From Alphaproteobacteria bacterium (GTDB lineage Bacteria; Pseudomonadota; Alphaproteobacteria; Rhodobacterales; Rhodobacteraceae): DNA of 64,000 nucleotides. The position numbers and the translations under genes are program-made. The DNA lies in assembly GCA_030428355.1 (NCBI GenBank), contig JAUIBL010000012.1, forward strand, positions 1 through 64,000. The letters are read 5' to 3'. The notes beneath the pieces are model-generated. The model was not told the origin of the DNA. It made no database searches and worked only from the letters and a program-made list of their open reading frames with translations. Below are positions 43,584 through 53,588 of this stretch, piece by piece; within the stretch, counting starts at the first letter, position 1, and every line of letters begins with the position of its first letter.

Positions 43584-45899
43584 ATGGCTGATGATGTCGA
43601 CGACCCCAAGATGACCCCCCGCGACTTTGCGGAACCGCTCCGCCGAGCCATCGGGGAACGCTACCTGACCTATGCGCTGTCGACGATCATGCACCGCGCT
43701 TTGCCCGATGCCCGCGACGGGTTGAAGCCCGTTCACCGCCGCATCCTGTATGCAATGCGCGAACTGCGTCTGAGTTCCACGGGCGGCTTCCGAAAATCGG
43801 CCAAGATCAGCGGCGACGTGATGGGCAACTACCATCCGCATGGCGATGCCGCGATCTACGACGCGATGGCGCGCCTCGCGCAGGATTTCAACGTCCGCTA
43901 CCCGCTGGTCGATGGTCAGGGCAATTTCGGCAATATCGACGGCGACAACCCGGCGGCTGCGCGCTACACCGAAGCGCGGTTGACCATCGTGGCCGAAGCG
44001 CTGCTGGACGGTCTGAACGAGAACGCAGTCGATTTCCGCGCGAACTACGATGGCACGCTGGAAGAACCTGTTGTCCTCCCCGCGCAGTTTCCGAACCTGC
44101 TGGCAAATGGCGCGTCCGGTATCGCGGTCGGCATGGCGACGAACATTCCGCCGCACAACATCTCGGAATTGATCGACGCCTGTCTGCACCTGATCAAGGT
44201 GCCCGATGCGCGCGACGACACACTGCTCAACTACGTTCCGGGGCCGGATTTCCCGACCGGCGGGGTGATCGTCGAGGATCGCGCGTCCATCGCGCAGGCC
44301 TATCGCACAGGTCGTGGGTCGATCCGTTTGCGCTGCCGTTGGGAGGTCGAGGATCTGGGGCGCGGGCAATGGCAGATTGTCGTCACCGAGATCCCCTATC
44401 AGGTGCAGAAATCCAAGCTGGTCGAACGGCTGGCCGAACTGATCCAGACCAAAAAGGTGCCGATCCTCGCCGACATCCGCGATGAATCGGCTGACGACAT
44501 CCGCATGGTGCTGGAACCGCGCACCAAGAACGTGGACCCGGATGTTCTGATGAACATGCTCTTCCGCAACTCCGATCTGGAAACGCGGTTCAGCCTGAAC
44601 ATGAACGTGCTCATCGACGGGCTGACACCCAAGGTCTGTTCGATGAAGGAGGTGCTGCGCGCCTTCCTCGATTTCCGGCGCGAAGTTCTGATCCGCCGCA
44701 GCCAGCACCGGATGGACAAGATCGACCACCGGCTCGAAGTACTGGAAGGCCTGATCGTCGCCTTCCTCAACCTCGACCGCGTGATCGACATCATCCGCTA
44801 TGACGACGATCCCAAGGCCGCCCTGATGCGCGAGGACTGGGGCAAGGATCACCCTCGCGCCATGAACGAGCGGGATTATGTCTCGCCGCCGATGGTGGCG
44901 GGCGATGACGAACTGGGCCTCACCGAGGTACAGACCGAAGCGATCCTCAACATGCGTCTGCGGTCGTTGCGCAAGCTTGAAGAGATGGAGCTTGTGGCCG
45001 AACGCGACCGCCTGATGGAGGAACGCGCGGGTCTCGAAGACCTGCTCGAAAGCGGCGATCTGCAATGGGACGCGATTGCGGATCAACTCCGCGAGACCAG
45101 GAAAACCTTTGGCAAGAATTATGCCGGTGGCGAACGCCGCACCACCTTTGCCGAAGCCGGCGAAGTCGAGGACGTCCCGATTGAAGCCATGATCGAACGC
45201 GAACCGATAACCGTGGTCTGTTCGGAGATGGGCTGGATCCGCGCGATGACGGGTCATATCGACCTCAACCGCGAATTGAAGTTCAAGGACGGGGACGGAC
45301 CGCGCTTCATTTTCCACGCGGAAACGACGGACAAGCTGCTGGTCTTCGGCTCGAATGGTCGGTTCTACACCATTCCAGCGGCCAACCTGCCCGGCGGGCG
45401 AGGGATGGGCGAACCGCTGCGCCTGATGGTTGACCTGCCGAACGAGGCGGCAATTGTCGATCTGTTCATCCACAATCCCGAGCGAAAACTGCTTGTCGCC
45501 TCCAGCGCGGGCGACGGGTTCATCGTGCCCGAAACCGAGGTGGTCGCGCAGACCCGCGCGGGCAAGCAGGTGCTGAACGTCAAAGGCGACGTGCGCGCCA
45601 AGGTGTGCAAACCTGTTACGGGGGATGCGGTGGCAGTTGTCGGCGAAAACCGCAAAGTTCTGGTCTTTGCCTTGGACGAACTACCTGAGATGGGACGCGG
45701 GAAAGGCGTGCGGCTGCAAAAGTACAAGGACGGGGGCCTGTCGGATGCAACCACCTTCACCCTGGGAGAAGGCCTCACCTGGCGCGACCCGGCCGGACGC
45801 ACCAGAACAGAAACCGCCCTTGACGAGTGGACAGGAAAGCGCGCCGGATCAGGGCGAATGGCCCCGCGCGGTTTCCCCAGAGACAACACCTTCACCTGA
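43584..45899 (+). CDS. parC: DNA topoisomerase IV subunit A
   Basis: A 771-residue subunit that cleaves and rejoins DNA during decatenation. It begins [48 protein letters not shown]; the catalytic Tyr is in [10 protein letters not shown]. The C-terminal beta-pinwheel is shorter than in GyrA and lacks a GyrA box, supporting ParC rather than GyrA. The C-terminus [12 protein letters not shown] is typical. ATG 43584 was chosen; GTG 43566 is possible. Its 3' end overlaps the reading frame of the DUF898 gene. Confidence 0.93.
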   Translation: MADDVDDPKMTPRDFAEPLRRAIGERYLTYALSTIMHRALPDARDGLKPVHRRILYAMRELRLSSTGGFRKSAKISGDVMGNYHPHGDAAIYDAMARLAQDFNVRYPLVDGQGNFGNIDGDNPAAARYTEARLTIVAEALLDGLNENAVDFRANYDGTLEEPVVLPAQFPNLLANGASGIAVGMATNIPPHNISELIDACLHLIKVPDARDDTLLNYVPGPDFPTGGVIVEDRASIAQAYRTGRGSIRLRCRWEVEDLGRGQWQIVVTEIPYQVQKSKLVERLAELIQTKKVPILADIRDESADDIRMVLEPRTKNVDPDVLMNMLFRNSDLETRFSLNMNVLIDGLTPKVCSMKEVLRAFLDFRREVLIRRSQHRMDKIDHRLEVLEGLIVAFLNLDRVIDIIRYDDDPKAALMREDWGKDHPRAMNERDYVSPPMVAGDDELGLTEVQTEAILNMRLRSLRKLEEMELVAERDRLMEERAGLEDLLESGDLQWDAIADQLRETRKTFGKNYAGGERRTTFAEAGEVEDVPIEAMIEREPITVVCSEMGWIRAMTGHIDLNRELKFKDGDGPRFIFHAETTDKLLVFGSNGRFYTIPAANLPGGRGMGEPLRLMVDLPNEAAIVDLFIHNPERKLLVASSAGDGFIVPETEVVAQTRAGKQVLNVKGDVRAKVCKPVTGDAVAVVGENRKVLVFALDELPEMGRGKGVRLQKYKDGGLSDATTFTLGEGLTWRDPAGRTRTETALDEWTGKRAGSGRMAPRGFPRDNTFT

Positions 45900-47085
45900 C
45901 GCGGACGTCTTGCAGACCGAGGTTGTCGGCACGCGCGGCACCCTGTTCTGGCTGGCTTTAAAAACCAGTCTTCTTACTGTTCTCACGCTGGGATTTTACC
46001 GCTTCTGGATGCGGACCCGACTGCGCCGCTGGTATTGGTCCGCAATCCGCCCGGGCGGGCATCCGCTTGAATATGTCGGCGACCCGATGGAAAAACTGCT
46101 TGGGTTTCTCTTCGCGGTCGTGGTGCTGGCTTTCTACATCGGCATCGTGAACCTGATCCTGATGTTTGCAAGCTTTTCGCTGTTTCAGGACAATTTCGCA
46201 GCTTATGCCACCAGCGTTGTCGGGGTGATCCCGCTCTGGTTCTTCGCCCAGTACCGCGCACGTCGCTACATTCTGGCCCGCACCCGATGGCGTGGCCTGC
46301 GGTTTGGTCTTGAACCCGGCGCTTGGGGCTATGCATGGCGCGCCGTTCTCCATTGGGCTGTGACGATCCTCAGCCTCGGCCTTCTGCTTCCGCGGATGAC
46401 GTTCTGGCTTGAGAAATACAAGACCGACCGCACCTTTTTCGGCACGGCTCGCATGACGCAAGGGGGCACTTGGAAAATGCTCTACCCCGCGATGAAGCCC
46501 ATGTTTCTGGCGTTGGGAGTCTTGGCGATCGGCGGAGGTGCCATGCTGGCCGGGAATATCCCGCTTGGTGCAGGGATTTGCGTGATTGCAACCTTCATCG
46601 GCGTCTACGGGCTGGTTCATTACCGCGTCGAAAGCCTGCGACGACTGACTGAGACGAAAACGATCAACGGGGTCGGCTTTACGCTGTCTCCAAACGCCTT
46701 CCGGGTGTTCATGATCTATGCCCTTGGCACAGCTCTGGCCTGTGCTGCGGTGTTCATTCCCTTCATGGTCTTCGGAGTTCTTCTCTTGCTGACACAGTCG
46801 ATGGACGTCTTGACCGAAATGGGCCTCGAAGATGTCATTGCACCGGTCGAGGGGCTGGGCCGGTATGGGATCATCGGACTGAGCGTCATGGTCTACTTCA
46901 CCATTTTCCTGCTGTGGTCAGCCCTCACCAACGTGTTCATCATATTGCCGGTGATCCGGCATTATTTCTCGTCACTCACCTTGTCTCCGGCGTCTGCAGC
47001 GGCCGACATCCGTCAGCGCCCCAGGGATGAATTCGCCGAGGCGGAAGGGTTTGCCGATGCTCTGGATGTGGGGGCATCGCTATGA
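45820..47085 (+). CDS. DUF898 family membrane protein (YjgN-like)
   Basis: A polytopic membrane protein of about 421 residues with eight or more hydrophobic segments. [39 protein letters not shown] and [28 protein letters not shown] are DUF898 hallmarks, with two related halves. The start is uncertain: no ATG lies between the parC stop and the family core. TTG 45820 gives [14 protein letters not shown] 45745 would overlap parC by 155 nt, and TTG 45910 would avoid overlap. It overlaps the peptidase gene by 4 nt (ATGA). Function unknown; the pairing suggests a shared envelope role. Confidence 0.75.
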   Translation: MTSGQESAPDQGEWPRAVSPETTPSPDADVLQTEVVGTRGTLFWLALKTSLLTVLTLGFYRFWMRTRLRRWYWSAIRPGGHPLEYVGDPMEKLLGFLFAVVVLAFYIGIVNLILMFASFSLFQDNFAAYATSVVGVIPLWFFAQYRARRYILARTRWRGLRFGLEPGAWGYAWRAVLHWAVTILSLGLLLPRMTFWLEKYKTDRTFFGTARMTQGGTWKMLYPAMKPMFLALGVLAIGGGAMLAGNIPLGAGICVIATFIGVYGLVHYRVESLRRLTETKTINGVGFTLSPNAFRVFMIYALGTALACAAVFIPFMVFGVLLLLTQSMDVLTEMGLEDVIAPVEGLGRYGIIGLSVMVYFTIFLLWSALTNVFIILPVIRHYFSSLTLSPASAAADIRQRPRDEFAEAEGFADALDVGASL

Positions 47086-48203
47086 CGATCTTGCGGGTCG
47101 GGGCCGCGCCACAATCCTTTCTGGCGACCGCGACATATTTCGATGGCGCACACGCTGTGCCGTCGCAGGTGACGTTGACCGTCGACGAAGACACGCTTTG
47201 CCTTGTTGGCCTCACGGAAACCGGACGGGACATCCGTTGGCCTTTGTCGGACATCCGCGAAGTGCCGGACCAGGCAGGCGGCGATCAGTTGGTCCTGCAA
47301 CTGGCCGACGATCCTGTTCAGCGCATCATTTTGCCTGATCACGTCCTCGCCCCGCGCCTGCCCAACCGCCACAAACGGCCCAAAGTGGCCAGACGCGGCC
47401 CTCTGATCACCTGGGCGCTTACCGCAGTCGCGTCTGTCGCTCTGATCATCTTCGTTCTGGTCCCGACGATGGCGAACCAGTTGGCACGCTTCATACCGCC
47501 CGAAGGAGAACGTGCCCTTGGAGAGATCACGCTCAATCAGATCAGATCCGCGTTGGATCAAACCGGCCTGAACCCCGTGCCTGTCTGCGACAACCCCGAT
47601 GGCTTGGCCGCCTTGGCCAAAATGGAAACGCGCCTTCAAGACGCCTTGCCCGAGATGCAGACGCTGACGGTCTCGGTACTCGATCACGAGATGATCAATG
47701 CGTTCGCCCTGCCCGGCAACTATATCGTTTTCTTCCGAGGTCTTATCGAAAAAGCACAGACCCCCGAGGAAGTGGCCGCCGTCTTCGCCCATGAGATCGG
47801 CCACGTGGTGAGTCGAGACCCGACCCGACACGCGTTGCGCTCAGCGGGCTCTCTTGGGGTGTTGGGGCTGATTTTTGGCGATTTCGCAGGCGGCGCAGTT
47901 GTTCTGTTGCTCGCAGAACGCCTGATCGAGGCACAATACAGTCAGGACGCAGAGTCACAGGCAGACGCCTTTGCCCATACCGTGCTCTTGGATGCCCGGA
48001 TAGCACCCTCCGCGTTGGCCACGATGTTCGACAGATTCCGCGCCCTTGGTGGCGACGCCGGCCCATTTGTTTCGCATTTTCTCAGCCATCCGTCGCTGGG
48101 AGACCGAATACAGGCCGCTCGCGACGCAACCCCCGCAGGATTCGAAGCGGTCCCGGTGCTGTCCGCTCAGGAATGGCGCGCGCTTCAGAACATCTGCGAT
48201 TGA
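47082..48203 (+). CDS. M48-family membrane zinc metallopeptidase
   Basis: A 373-residue protein. Residues 1-95 form a soluble N-terminal domain, one membrane segment follows (TWALTAVASVALIIFVLVPTM), then the peptidase domain with the zinc motif HEIGHVV and the third ligand Glu in EAQYSQDAESQADAFA. It resembles the Oma1/LoiP group of quality-control peptidases, acting in the periplasm. Translationally coupled to the DUF898 membrane protein. Confidence 0.88.
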   Translation: MTILRVGAAPQSFLATATYFDGAHAVPSQVTLTVDEDTLCLVGLTETGRDIRWPLSDIREVPDQAGGDQLVLQLADDPVQRIILPDHVLAPRLPNRHKRPKVARRGPLITWALTAVASVALIIFVLVPTMANQLARFIPPEGERALGEITLNQIRSALDQTGLNPVPVCDNPDGLAALAKMETRLQDALPEMQTLTVSVLDHEMINAFALPGNYIVFFRGLIEKAQTPEEVAAVFAHEIGHVVSRDPTRHALRSAGSLGVLGLIFGDFAGGAVVLLLAERLIEAQYSQDAESQADAFAHTVLLDARIAPSALATMFDRFRALGGDAGPFVSHFLSHPSLGDRIQAARDATPAGFEAVPVLSAQEWRALQNICD

Positions 48204-48255
48204 TGCCGCATCACAGCATCGCGCTGGCGAAATACTCGAAAACGCGACGTCGGAT

Positions 48256-48264
48256 GGCGCTAAC
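48256..48264. promoter_or_regulatory. GGCGCTAAC half-operator upstream of etfB
   Basis: GGCGCTAAC resembles one arm of the LacI-type operators seen upstream of pyk and pckA (GCGCTAA shared). It lies 107 nt before the etfB ATG. A single half site is weak evidence. Confidence 0.25.
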
Positions 48265-48330
48265 GTGACGATTTTGCCCTGTTTCCCCAGTTCAGGGTTG
48301 GGTATCCCTTGCCCGGAACGAAACGTCAGA

Positions 48331-48350
48331 ATCGCAGGTTTCCCTGCGAT
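48331..48350. other. Leader hairpin upstream of etfB
   Basis: ATCGCAGG (48331-48338) and CCTGCGAT (48343-48350) form an 8-bp stem with a TTTC loop, 21 nt before the etfB start. It lacks a T-run, so it may stabilise or modulate the etfB leader rather than terminate. No conserved riboswitch was recognised. Confidence 0.35.
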
Positions 48351-48371
48351 CCCAACGAGAGGAACGCGCCC

Positions 48372-49130
48372 ATGAAGGTCTTGGTACCTGTGAAACGCGT
48401 GATTGACTACAACGTGAAGGTTCGCGTCAAAGCGGATGGTTCCGGTGTCGATCTCGCCAACGTCAAGATGTCGATGAACCCCTTTGACGAGATCGCCGTG
48501 GAAGAGGCCATTCGTCTTAGAGAGGCAGGCAAAGCCGACGAGATCGTCGCCGTCAGCATCGGCGTGAAGCAGAGCCAGGAAACCCTGCGCACGGCGCTCG
48601 CCATGGGTGCCGACCGGGCGATCCTCGTGGTTGCAGCCGACGACGTCCACACCGACATCGAGCCGCTCGCAGTTGCCAAGATCCTCGCCGCCATCGTCAA
48701 AGAAGAAGCGCCGGGTCTGGTGCTTTGCGGCAAGCAGGCCATCGACAACGACATGAACGCCACCGGCCAGATGCTGTCGGCGCTCTTGGGCTGGTCGCAG
48801 GCGATGTACGCGAACAATGTCGAAATCGACGGCGACCATGCGGTCGTCACACGCGAAGTCGATGGCGGTCTGCAGACGGTCAAAGTCAAAATGCCGACGA
48901 TCATCTCGACCGACCTGCGTCTGAACGAGCCGCGCTATGCGTCCTTGCCGAACATCATGAAGGCCAAGAAAAAGCCGCTCGATGAAAAGACAGCCGCCGA
49001 TTACGGCGTTGATGTCACACCGCGCCTCGAGATCGTGAAAACCTCGGAACCCGCAGAGCGTGCCGCAGGTATCAAGGTGGGCTCGGTCGATGAGCTGGTT
49101 GCAAAACTCAAAGAAGTGGGAGCTGTGTAA
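48372..49130 (+). CDS. etfB: Electron transfer flavoprotein subunit beta
   Basis: A 252-residue subunit of the ETF heterodimer, which takes electrons from acyl-CoA dehydrogenases and passes them to ETF-ubiquinone oxidoreductase. It begins [20 protein letters not shown] and has [45 protein letters not shown]. It overlaps etfA by one nt (TAATG). ATG 48372. Confidence 0.97.
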   Translation: MKVLVPVKRVIDYNVKVRVKADGSGVDLANVKMSMNPFDEIAVEEAIRLREAGKADEIVAVSIGVKQSQETLRTALAMGADRAILVVAADDVHTDIEPLAVAKILAAIVKEEAPGLVLCGKQAIDNDMNATGQMLSALLGWSQAMYANNVEIDGDHAVVTREVDGGLQTVKVKMPTIISTDLRLNEPRYASLPNIMKAKKKPLDEKTAADYGVDVTPRLEIVKTSEPAERAAGIKVGSVDELVAKLKEVGAV

Positions 49131-50059
49131 TGGCCGTTCTTCTGATTGCCGAAATCACCGATGGCGCACTGGCGATGGACGCCACCGCCAAGACCGTGAC
49201 CGCCGCTAAGGCACTGGGTGATGTCACCGTTCTGGCCGCTGGCGCGTCTGCCAAGGCCGCTGCTGACGAAGCCGCGACCATTGAAGGTGTCTCCAAGGTT
49301 CTGCTGGCGGAAGATGCGCTTTACGGGCATCGCCTGGCCGAGCCTGTCTCTGCGTTGATCGCATCGATTGCTGGCGATTACAGCCACATCGTCGCCCCCG
49401 CGACAACGGACGCCAAGAACATCCTGCCGCGCGTTGCCGCGCTTCTGGATGTGATGGTGATTACCGACGTGACTGCCGTTGTGGATGCCGACACGTTCGA
49501 GCGCCCGATCTACGCGGGCAACGCGATCCAGACCGTCAAATCCTCGGACGCGACCAAGGTGATCTCGTTCCGCACCTCGACCTTTGACGCCGCACCGACA
49601 GGCGGCTCGGCATCCGTCGAAGCCATCGCAACTGGCGACAATCCGGGCCTCAGCGAATGGGTCGAAGACAAGGTCGCCGCAAGCGACCGTCCGGAACTGA
49701 CCTCTGCGGGCATCGTGGTTTCCGGCGGTCGTGGCGTTGGGTCGGAAAGCGACTTTGCCATGATCGAAAAGCTGGCCGACACGCTGGGTGCGGCCGTGGG
49801 CGCGTCGCGCGCTGCGGTCGACTCGGGCTTTGCCCCGAACGACTGGCAGGTGGGCCAGACCGGCAAGGTCGTCGCACCGGATCTCTACATCGCCGTCGGC
49901 ATCTCGGGTGCGATCCAGCACCTTGCGGGCATGAAGGACAGCAAGATCATTGTCGCCATCAACAAGGACGAAGAAGCCCCGATCTTCCAGGTTGCGGATT
50001 ATGGCCTTGTCGCGGACCTCTTCACCGCTGTGCCGGAACTCACCGAAAAGCTCGGCTGA
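49130..50059 (+). CDS. etfA: Electron transfer flavoprotein subunit alpha
   Basis: A 309-residue FAD-binding subunit. The C-terminal FAD domain reads [76 protein letters not shown]. It is the electron acceptor for dehydrogenases such as the Mcd protein encoded about 9.5 kb to the right. The operon ends at a strong terminator. Confidence 0.97.
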   Translation: MAVLLIAEITDGALAMDATAKTVTAAKALGDVTVLAAGASAKAAADEAATIEGVSKVLLAEDALYGHRLAEPVSALIASIAGDYSHIVAPATTDAKNILPRVAALLDVMVITDVTAVVDADTFERPIYAGNAIQTVKSSDATKVISFRTSTFDAAPTGGSASVEAIATGDNPGLSEWVEDKVAASDRPELTSAGIVVSGGRGVGSESDFAMIEKLADTLGAAVGASRAAVDSGFAPNDWQVGQTGKVVAPDLYIAVGISGAIQHLAGMKDSKIIVAINKDEEAPIFQVADYGLVADLFTAVPELTEKLG

Positions 50060-50080
50060 GCACAACTCATTGAACGACCA

Positions 50081-50113
50081 AAAGGCGCGCCGAATTCCGG
50101 CGCGCCTTTTTTA
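50081..50113 (+). terminator. Rho-independent terminator of etfBA
   Basis: AAAGGCGCGCCG (50081-50092), loop AATTC, then CGGCGCGCCTTT (50098-50109) gives a 12-bp perfect stem followed by TTT. It lies 21 nt after the etfA stop and just before the convergent DUF6473 gene end, so it probably serves both. Confidence 0.9.
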
Positions 50114-50929
50114 TTGCAGCATCGGCAGAATGGCCTGCGCGACCCGGTCCGCAGCGACGGCATGCGCCTGCGCGCCGGGAAGATGTGATGCGCGGTGTTG
50201 TTCCAGTGGTGGAACTGCAAGACACTCATCGGCCAACCGCCACTGCGTCGGTACCGCTTCGAGCGTACCGCAGACATGCCTTGCAAGTGAATCGACCAGG
50301 TCATGTGTCAGTAGCGGTTCTTTTCCAAGAACGTCGTTCTGCAGGTCTTTCAAAGCCCCAGGCGCGAACCACAGTAGAAAGACATCGCCTTCCATGCGCG
50401 ATACGAAAGACCGCATCCGCGACTGCCAGGCCATCTGCACCTCTTGCGCCACCATGCCAAAGCGTTCAGGGCAGATCGCCTGAAGCCGGGCCAAGAGATG
50501 CCGCGTGAAGTGAACGTCGGTAAAATCCATCTCGGGATAGAGCGAGATCAACGCCTGTGACGCTTTCAGAAAGCGGTCATTCCGCCTTGGATGCGTCGCG
50601 TAAAACCGGTTCGAGGTGTTGTGAGTGCCCGTCAACTGTATCACCAAAACCCTGGCGTTGGCCGCCGTCGCCAAAGCACCGGGATCGTTCAAATACGCAT
50701 CGATGCCCGCGTTCTCGACCCCAAGGTTGACAACCGTGCGACCGATCCGTGCCTCAAGAAGATGGGGCCATGGTGCCCTGACATAGCGGCCATAGACGCC
50801 ACATCCCCCAATACAGGCCACATATGGCGACCGGACCGACCGACGCGGTCCCCGAAACCACAACCGCGATCCGCCATAGCGGCACGGCGCATACTCAATG
50901 ACATCATCGCGCGCAGCGGAAATATCCAT
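50111..50929 (-). CDS. DUF6473 family protein
   Basis: A 272-residue protein starting MDISAARDDVIEYAPCRYGGSRLWFRGP. Conserved blocks GGCGVYGRYVRAPWPHLLE, VVNLGVENAGIDAYLNDP, TGTHNTSNRFYATHPRRNDRFLKAS and MDFTDVHFTRHLLARL fit DUF6473, a family I associate with Rhodobacterales. The N-terminal GGCxxxGR and NLGxxNAG blocks are reminiscent of SGNH-like hydrolases. GTG 50935 is an alternative start. Function unknown. Confidence 0.8.
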   Translation of the reverse strand: MDISAARDDVIEYAPCRYGGSRLWFRGPRRSVRSPYVACIGGCGVYGRYVRAPWPHLLEARIGRTVVNLGVENAGIDAYLNDPGALATAANARVLVIQLTGTHNTSNRFYATHPRRNDRFLKASQALISLYPEMDFTDVHFTRHLLARLQAICPERFGMVAQEVQMAWQSRMRSFVSRMEGDVFLLWFAPGALKDLQNDVLGKEPLLTHDLVDSLARHVCGTLEAVPTQWRLADECLAVPPLEQHRASHLPGAQAHAVAADRVAQAILPMLQ

Positions 50930-51077
50930 GCTCACACCCTTTTCTTCACCCAGGCATGACTGTGGAACGATTCGGTTCCCAAACCGCTAAGGCTAAAATT
51001 CAAGAGATCGCCCCGATCCGCCTTGCAGCGCTTCCCGCCACAAGTCATTGTTGCGGCGAAACGAACGGAGCAGTTGC

Positions 51078-51953
51078 ATGAAGGTCAATTCGATTGGCGT
51101 GGTCGGTGCCGGACAGATGGGCAACGGGATCGCGCATGTGATGGCCCTTGCCGGTTACGACGTTGTGTTGAATGACATCAGTCAGGACGCCCTGGAACGG
51201 GCCGTCGGGCTGATCGAACGAAACATGGATCGGCAGGTCAGCCGCGAAAAGATCACGCAGGCCGAACGCGATCAGGCCATGGCGCGCATCGTGACCACGC
51301 AGGACCTGCCGCAGGTCGCACAGACGGATCTGATCATCGAAGCCGCGACCGAGCAGGAAGCGATCAAGCAAAAGATCTTCGACAGCCTTCTGCCACATCT
51401 TCCTGCGCATACGATCCTGACATCCAACACGTCGTCAATCTCGATCACACGGCTGGCCAGCCGAACGGACCGTCCGGAAAAATTCATGGGTTTTCACTTC
51501 ATGAACCCCGTCCCGGTGATGCAACTCGTCGAACTGATCCGAGGCATCGCCACCGACAAGGAAACCTATGACACCTGTCTTGGTGTGGTCGAAAAACTGG
51601 GCAAGACCGCTGCATCGGCAGAGGATTTTCCTGCGTTCATCGTCAACCGCATCCTCATGCCGATGATCAATGAAGCAGTCTACACGCTGTATGAGGGCGT
51701 CGGGAACGTGAATTCAATCGACCAGTCCATGAAGCTGGGGGCCAACCACCCGATGGGCCCGCTGGAACTGGCCGATTTCATCGGCCTCGACACATGCCTC
51801 GCGATCATGAACGTCCTGCATGACGGTTTGGCCGACACCAAGTACCGCCCCTGCCCCCTTCTGACCAAATATGTCGAGGCCGGTTGGCTGGGTCGGAAAA
51901 CACAACGCGGCTTCTACGACTATCGCGGTGAGACGCCGGTACCGACGCGTTAA
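51078..51953 (+). CDS. 3-hydroxybutyryl-CoA dehydrogenase
   Basis: A 291-residue NAD(P)-dependent enzyme oxidising or forming 3-hydroxybutyryl-CoA. It has the Rossmann motif GVVGAGQMGNGIAHVMALAG, the active-site SNTSSISITRLA and GFHFMNPVPVMQLVELI (catalytic His), and FIVNRILMPMINEAVYTLYEGV. The single-domain length of about 290 fits PaaH/Hbd rather than the FadB fusion. ATG 51078 has GGAG upstream. It overlaps the convergent acyltransferase gene by 4 nt. Confidence 0.93.
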   Translation: MKVNSIGVVGAGQMGNGIAHVMALAGYDVVLNDISQDALERAVGLIERNMDRQVSREKITQAERDQAMARIVTTQDLPQVAQTDLIIEAATEQEAIKQKIFDSLLPHLPAHTILTSNTSSISITRLASRTDRPEKFMGFHFMNPVPVMQLVELIRGIATDKETYDTCLGVVEKLGKTAASAEDFPAFIVNRILMPMINEAVYTLYEGVGNVNSIDQSMKLGANHPMGPLELADFIGLDTCLAIMNVLHDGLADTKYRPCPLLTKYVEAGWLGRKTQRGFYDYRGETPVPTR

Positions 51954-52831
51954 GCCTTTCCACCAAGACCGATCGTGATGTCCCGCAATTCAGCCACGAA
52001 ATCACGGCTGCGACCTGCAAATGCCTCGATCGCTTCCGCCTTGATCGGCTCTCCGATCACCGGGGCTTGCGGTTTGCCGCAGGCTTGTATGACTTCGTGT
52101 ATCAACAGGCCCTGACGTAGGGTTGCAGAAATCTGCGTCGCAATCTGGTAAGCCCGAGAGTTCTGACCGGGAAAGAAGATCGGAACCACAGTCGCACCAG
52201 AACGCTGAATAAGGTTCGCGGTAAACGGATTCCATGTGCGCTCGATGGCCGGGCCGAAGAAACTGTCGCTTGATGCAACGACCCCTGACGGGAACAGCGC
52301 GATCACGCCGCCCTTCTTGAGATGGGCCATAGCACGGCTGCGCATCTCGAGGCTTTGTTCGCGGGCATCCTCTTCATGCGGGAACGGCACCGGGATCATG
52401 AATTCTTCGATCTCGGTCACACCTGTCAGCAACGACCGCGTGAGGATCTTGTAATCGGTGCGCACCCGGCCGATCAGTTCGGCAAGAACCATACCGTCCA
52501 CCAGACCATGCGGATGGTTGGCCACAACGATAACGGGACCCTCTTTCGGAATACGGGCAATCTGTTCGGATGGTGTCTCCACACGGATGTTCATCAGCCC
52601 AAGCGCCTGTCCCCAGAAAGCCTGTCCCTCGGCGGGACCCATGCGCTCAAAACGACGAACGAGACGCAGCAACGGGATCTTGCCGGTCATCCACTCCATC
52701 GCGCGGATCGTGTTGGCTTTCCACGGATTGGTAAAGGTATTGGCGTAGCTGAGCTTGCGCTTGTCATACGGGACATCGACATGGCCCACAGGGTGCGCGT
52801 CAGTCGAACTATGCTGATAGCTTTCCACCAT
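51950..52831 (-). CDS. Lysophospholipid acyltransferase family protein
   Basis: A 293-residue PlsC-like acyltransferase. The catalytic His motif is VVANHPHGLVDGMVLAEL, followed by GGVIALFPSGVVASSD (FPSG block) and VVPIFFPGQN. The spacing of the His and Asp is one longer than the common HX4D, as in some variant LPLAT groups. It probably acylates a lysolipid at the inner membrane. ATG 52831, 48 nt after the HPr gene on the same strand. Confidence 0.85.
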   Translation of the reverse strand: MVESYQHSSTDAHPVGHVDVPYDKRKLSYANTFTNPWKANTIRAMEWMTGKIPLLRLVRRFERMGPAEGQAFWGQALGLMNIRVETPSEQIARIPKEGPVIVVANHPHGLVDGMVLAELIGRVRTDYKILTRSLLTGVTEIEEFMIPVPFPHEEDAREQSLEMRSRAMAHLKKGGVIALFPSGVVASSDSFFGPAIERTWNPFTANLIQRSGATVVPIFFPGQNSRAYQIATQISATLRQGLLIHEVIQACGKPQAPVIGEPIKAEAIEAFAGRSRDFVAELRDITIGLGGKA

Positions 52832-52879
52832 ATGACAGCGTGATGTCCCGTTTCCAATGGCGTGAACTGACCCCGGTGG

Positions 52880-53158
52880 TCAGCAGCCTTCTCCAAAGCG
52901 GTCTGCCACCAGGGTTTCGATTGCGGTGGCAAGGGCCTCTGCATCGGGCCCGGACGTGACTACCTCAATAGAGGTTCCCTTGGACGCTGCCAACATCAAA
53001 AGACCCATGATGCTGTCGCCCGAGGCGCTCATGCCGTCCTTGCGTACCTCTGCCGTGGCATCGAACCCTTCCACGACCTCAACAAGTTTTGCCGACGCCC
53101 GAGCGTGCAAACCCTTTTCGTTTACGATTTTCAAAATGCGCTGCACCGTGGCGGACAT
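52880..53158 (-). CDS. ptsH: HPr family phosphocarrier protein
   Basis: A 92-residue protein. The phospho-His is in KGLHARASAKLVE and the regulatory Ser in SASGDSIMGLLMLAAS, so it can be a substrate for the HprK kinase encoded upstream in the same operon. No sugar-specific EIIBC is present in the window, so it is likely part of a regulatory rather than a transport PTS. Confidence 0.95.
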   Translation of the reverse strand: MSATVQRILKIVNEKGLHARASAKLVEVVEGFDATAEVRKDGMSASGDSIMGLLMLAASKGTSIEVVTSGPDAEALATAIETLVADRFGEGC

Positions 53159-53186
53159 CGTCCCGGGCCTCCCTGAACCCTCGTGA

Positions 53187-53588
53187 TCAGACGTTCTGAT
53201 CGAGAGTTATGTCTTGGCTGTCAATGTATTTCCGACCGGCATCCAACGCGGCTCGTACAGCCTCGGGCACGGATTTGTCCCGGCTTTTGGCCAATTTGAT
53301 CAGCATGGGCAGATTCGCGCCGTAAACGATCCTGCGGTTCTCAGGCTGGCAGGCACGCAGACTAAGGTTTGACGGAGACCCACCGAACATGTCGGTGACG
53401 ATCACCACACCATTTCCCTTGTCGACCTCATCCGCCAGAGTGCAGATCTCGTGCTGCTTGGCATCCCTGTTGTGGTCCGCGTCGATCGACACCGCGACCA
53501 TCCCGGGTTGGTGACCAACGACGTGTTCCACCGCAGATAGATACTCCTGCGCCAAACCACCATGGGCCACGATCACGATCCCGATCAC
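53187..53588 (-). CDS. manX: PTS EIIA-Man family protein
   Basis: A 133-residue protein with the EIIA-Man fold: MIGIVIVAHGGLAQEYL contains the phospho-His (His9) and VVIVTDMFGGSPSNLSL the second conserved block. It starts at GTG 53588 and overlaps the rapZ stop by 4 nt. In alphaproteobacteria such a stand-alone EIIA works with HPr and EI in regulation, not sugar uptake. Confidence 0.92.
   Translation of the reverse strand: MIGIVIVAHGGLAQEYLSAVEHVVGHQPGMVAVSIDADHNRDAKQHEICTLADEVDKGNGVVIVTDMFGGSPSNLSLRACQPENRRIVYGANLPMLIKLAKSRDKSVPEAVRAALDAGRKYIDSQDITLDQNV

Noticed and set aside
43578-45473. Minus-strand frame of 631 codons opposite parC
   Set aside because: High GC content leaves long antisense frames open; ParC motifs on the plus strand are complete and the antisense product has no recognisable domain.
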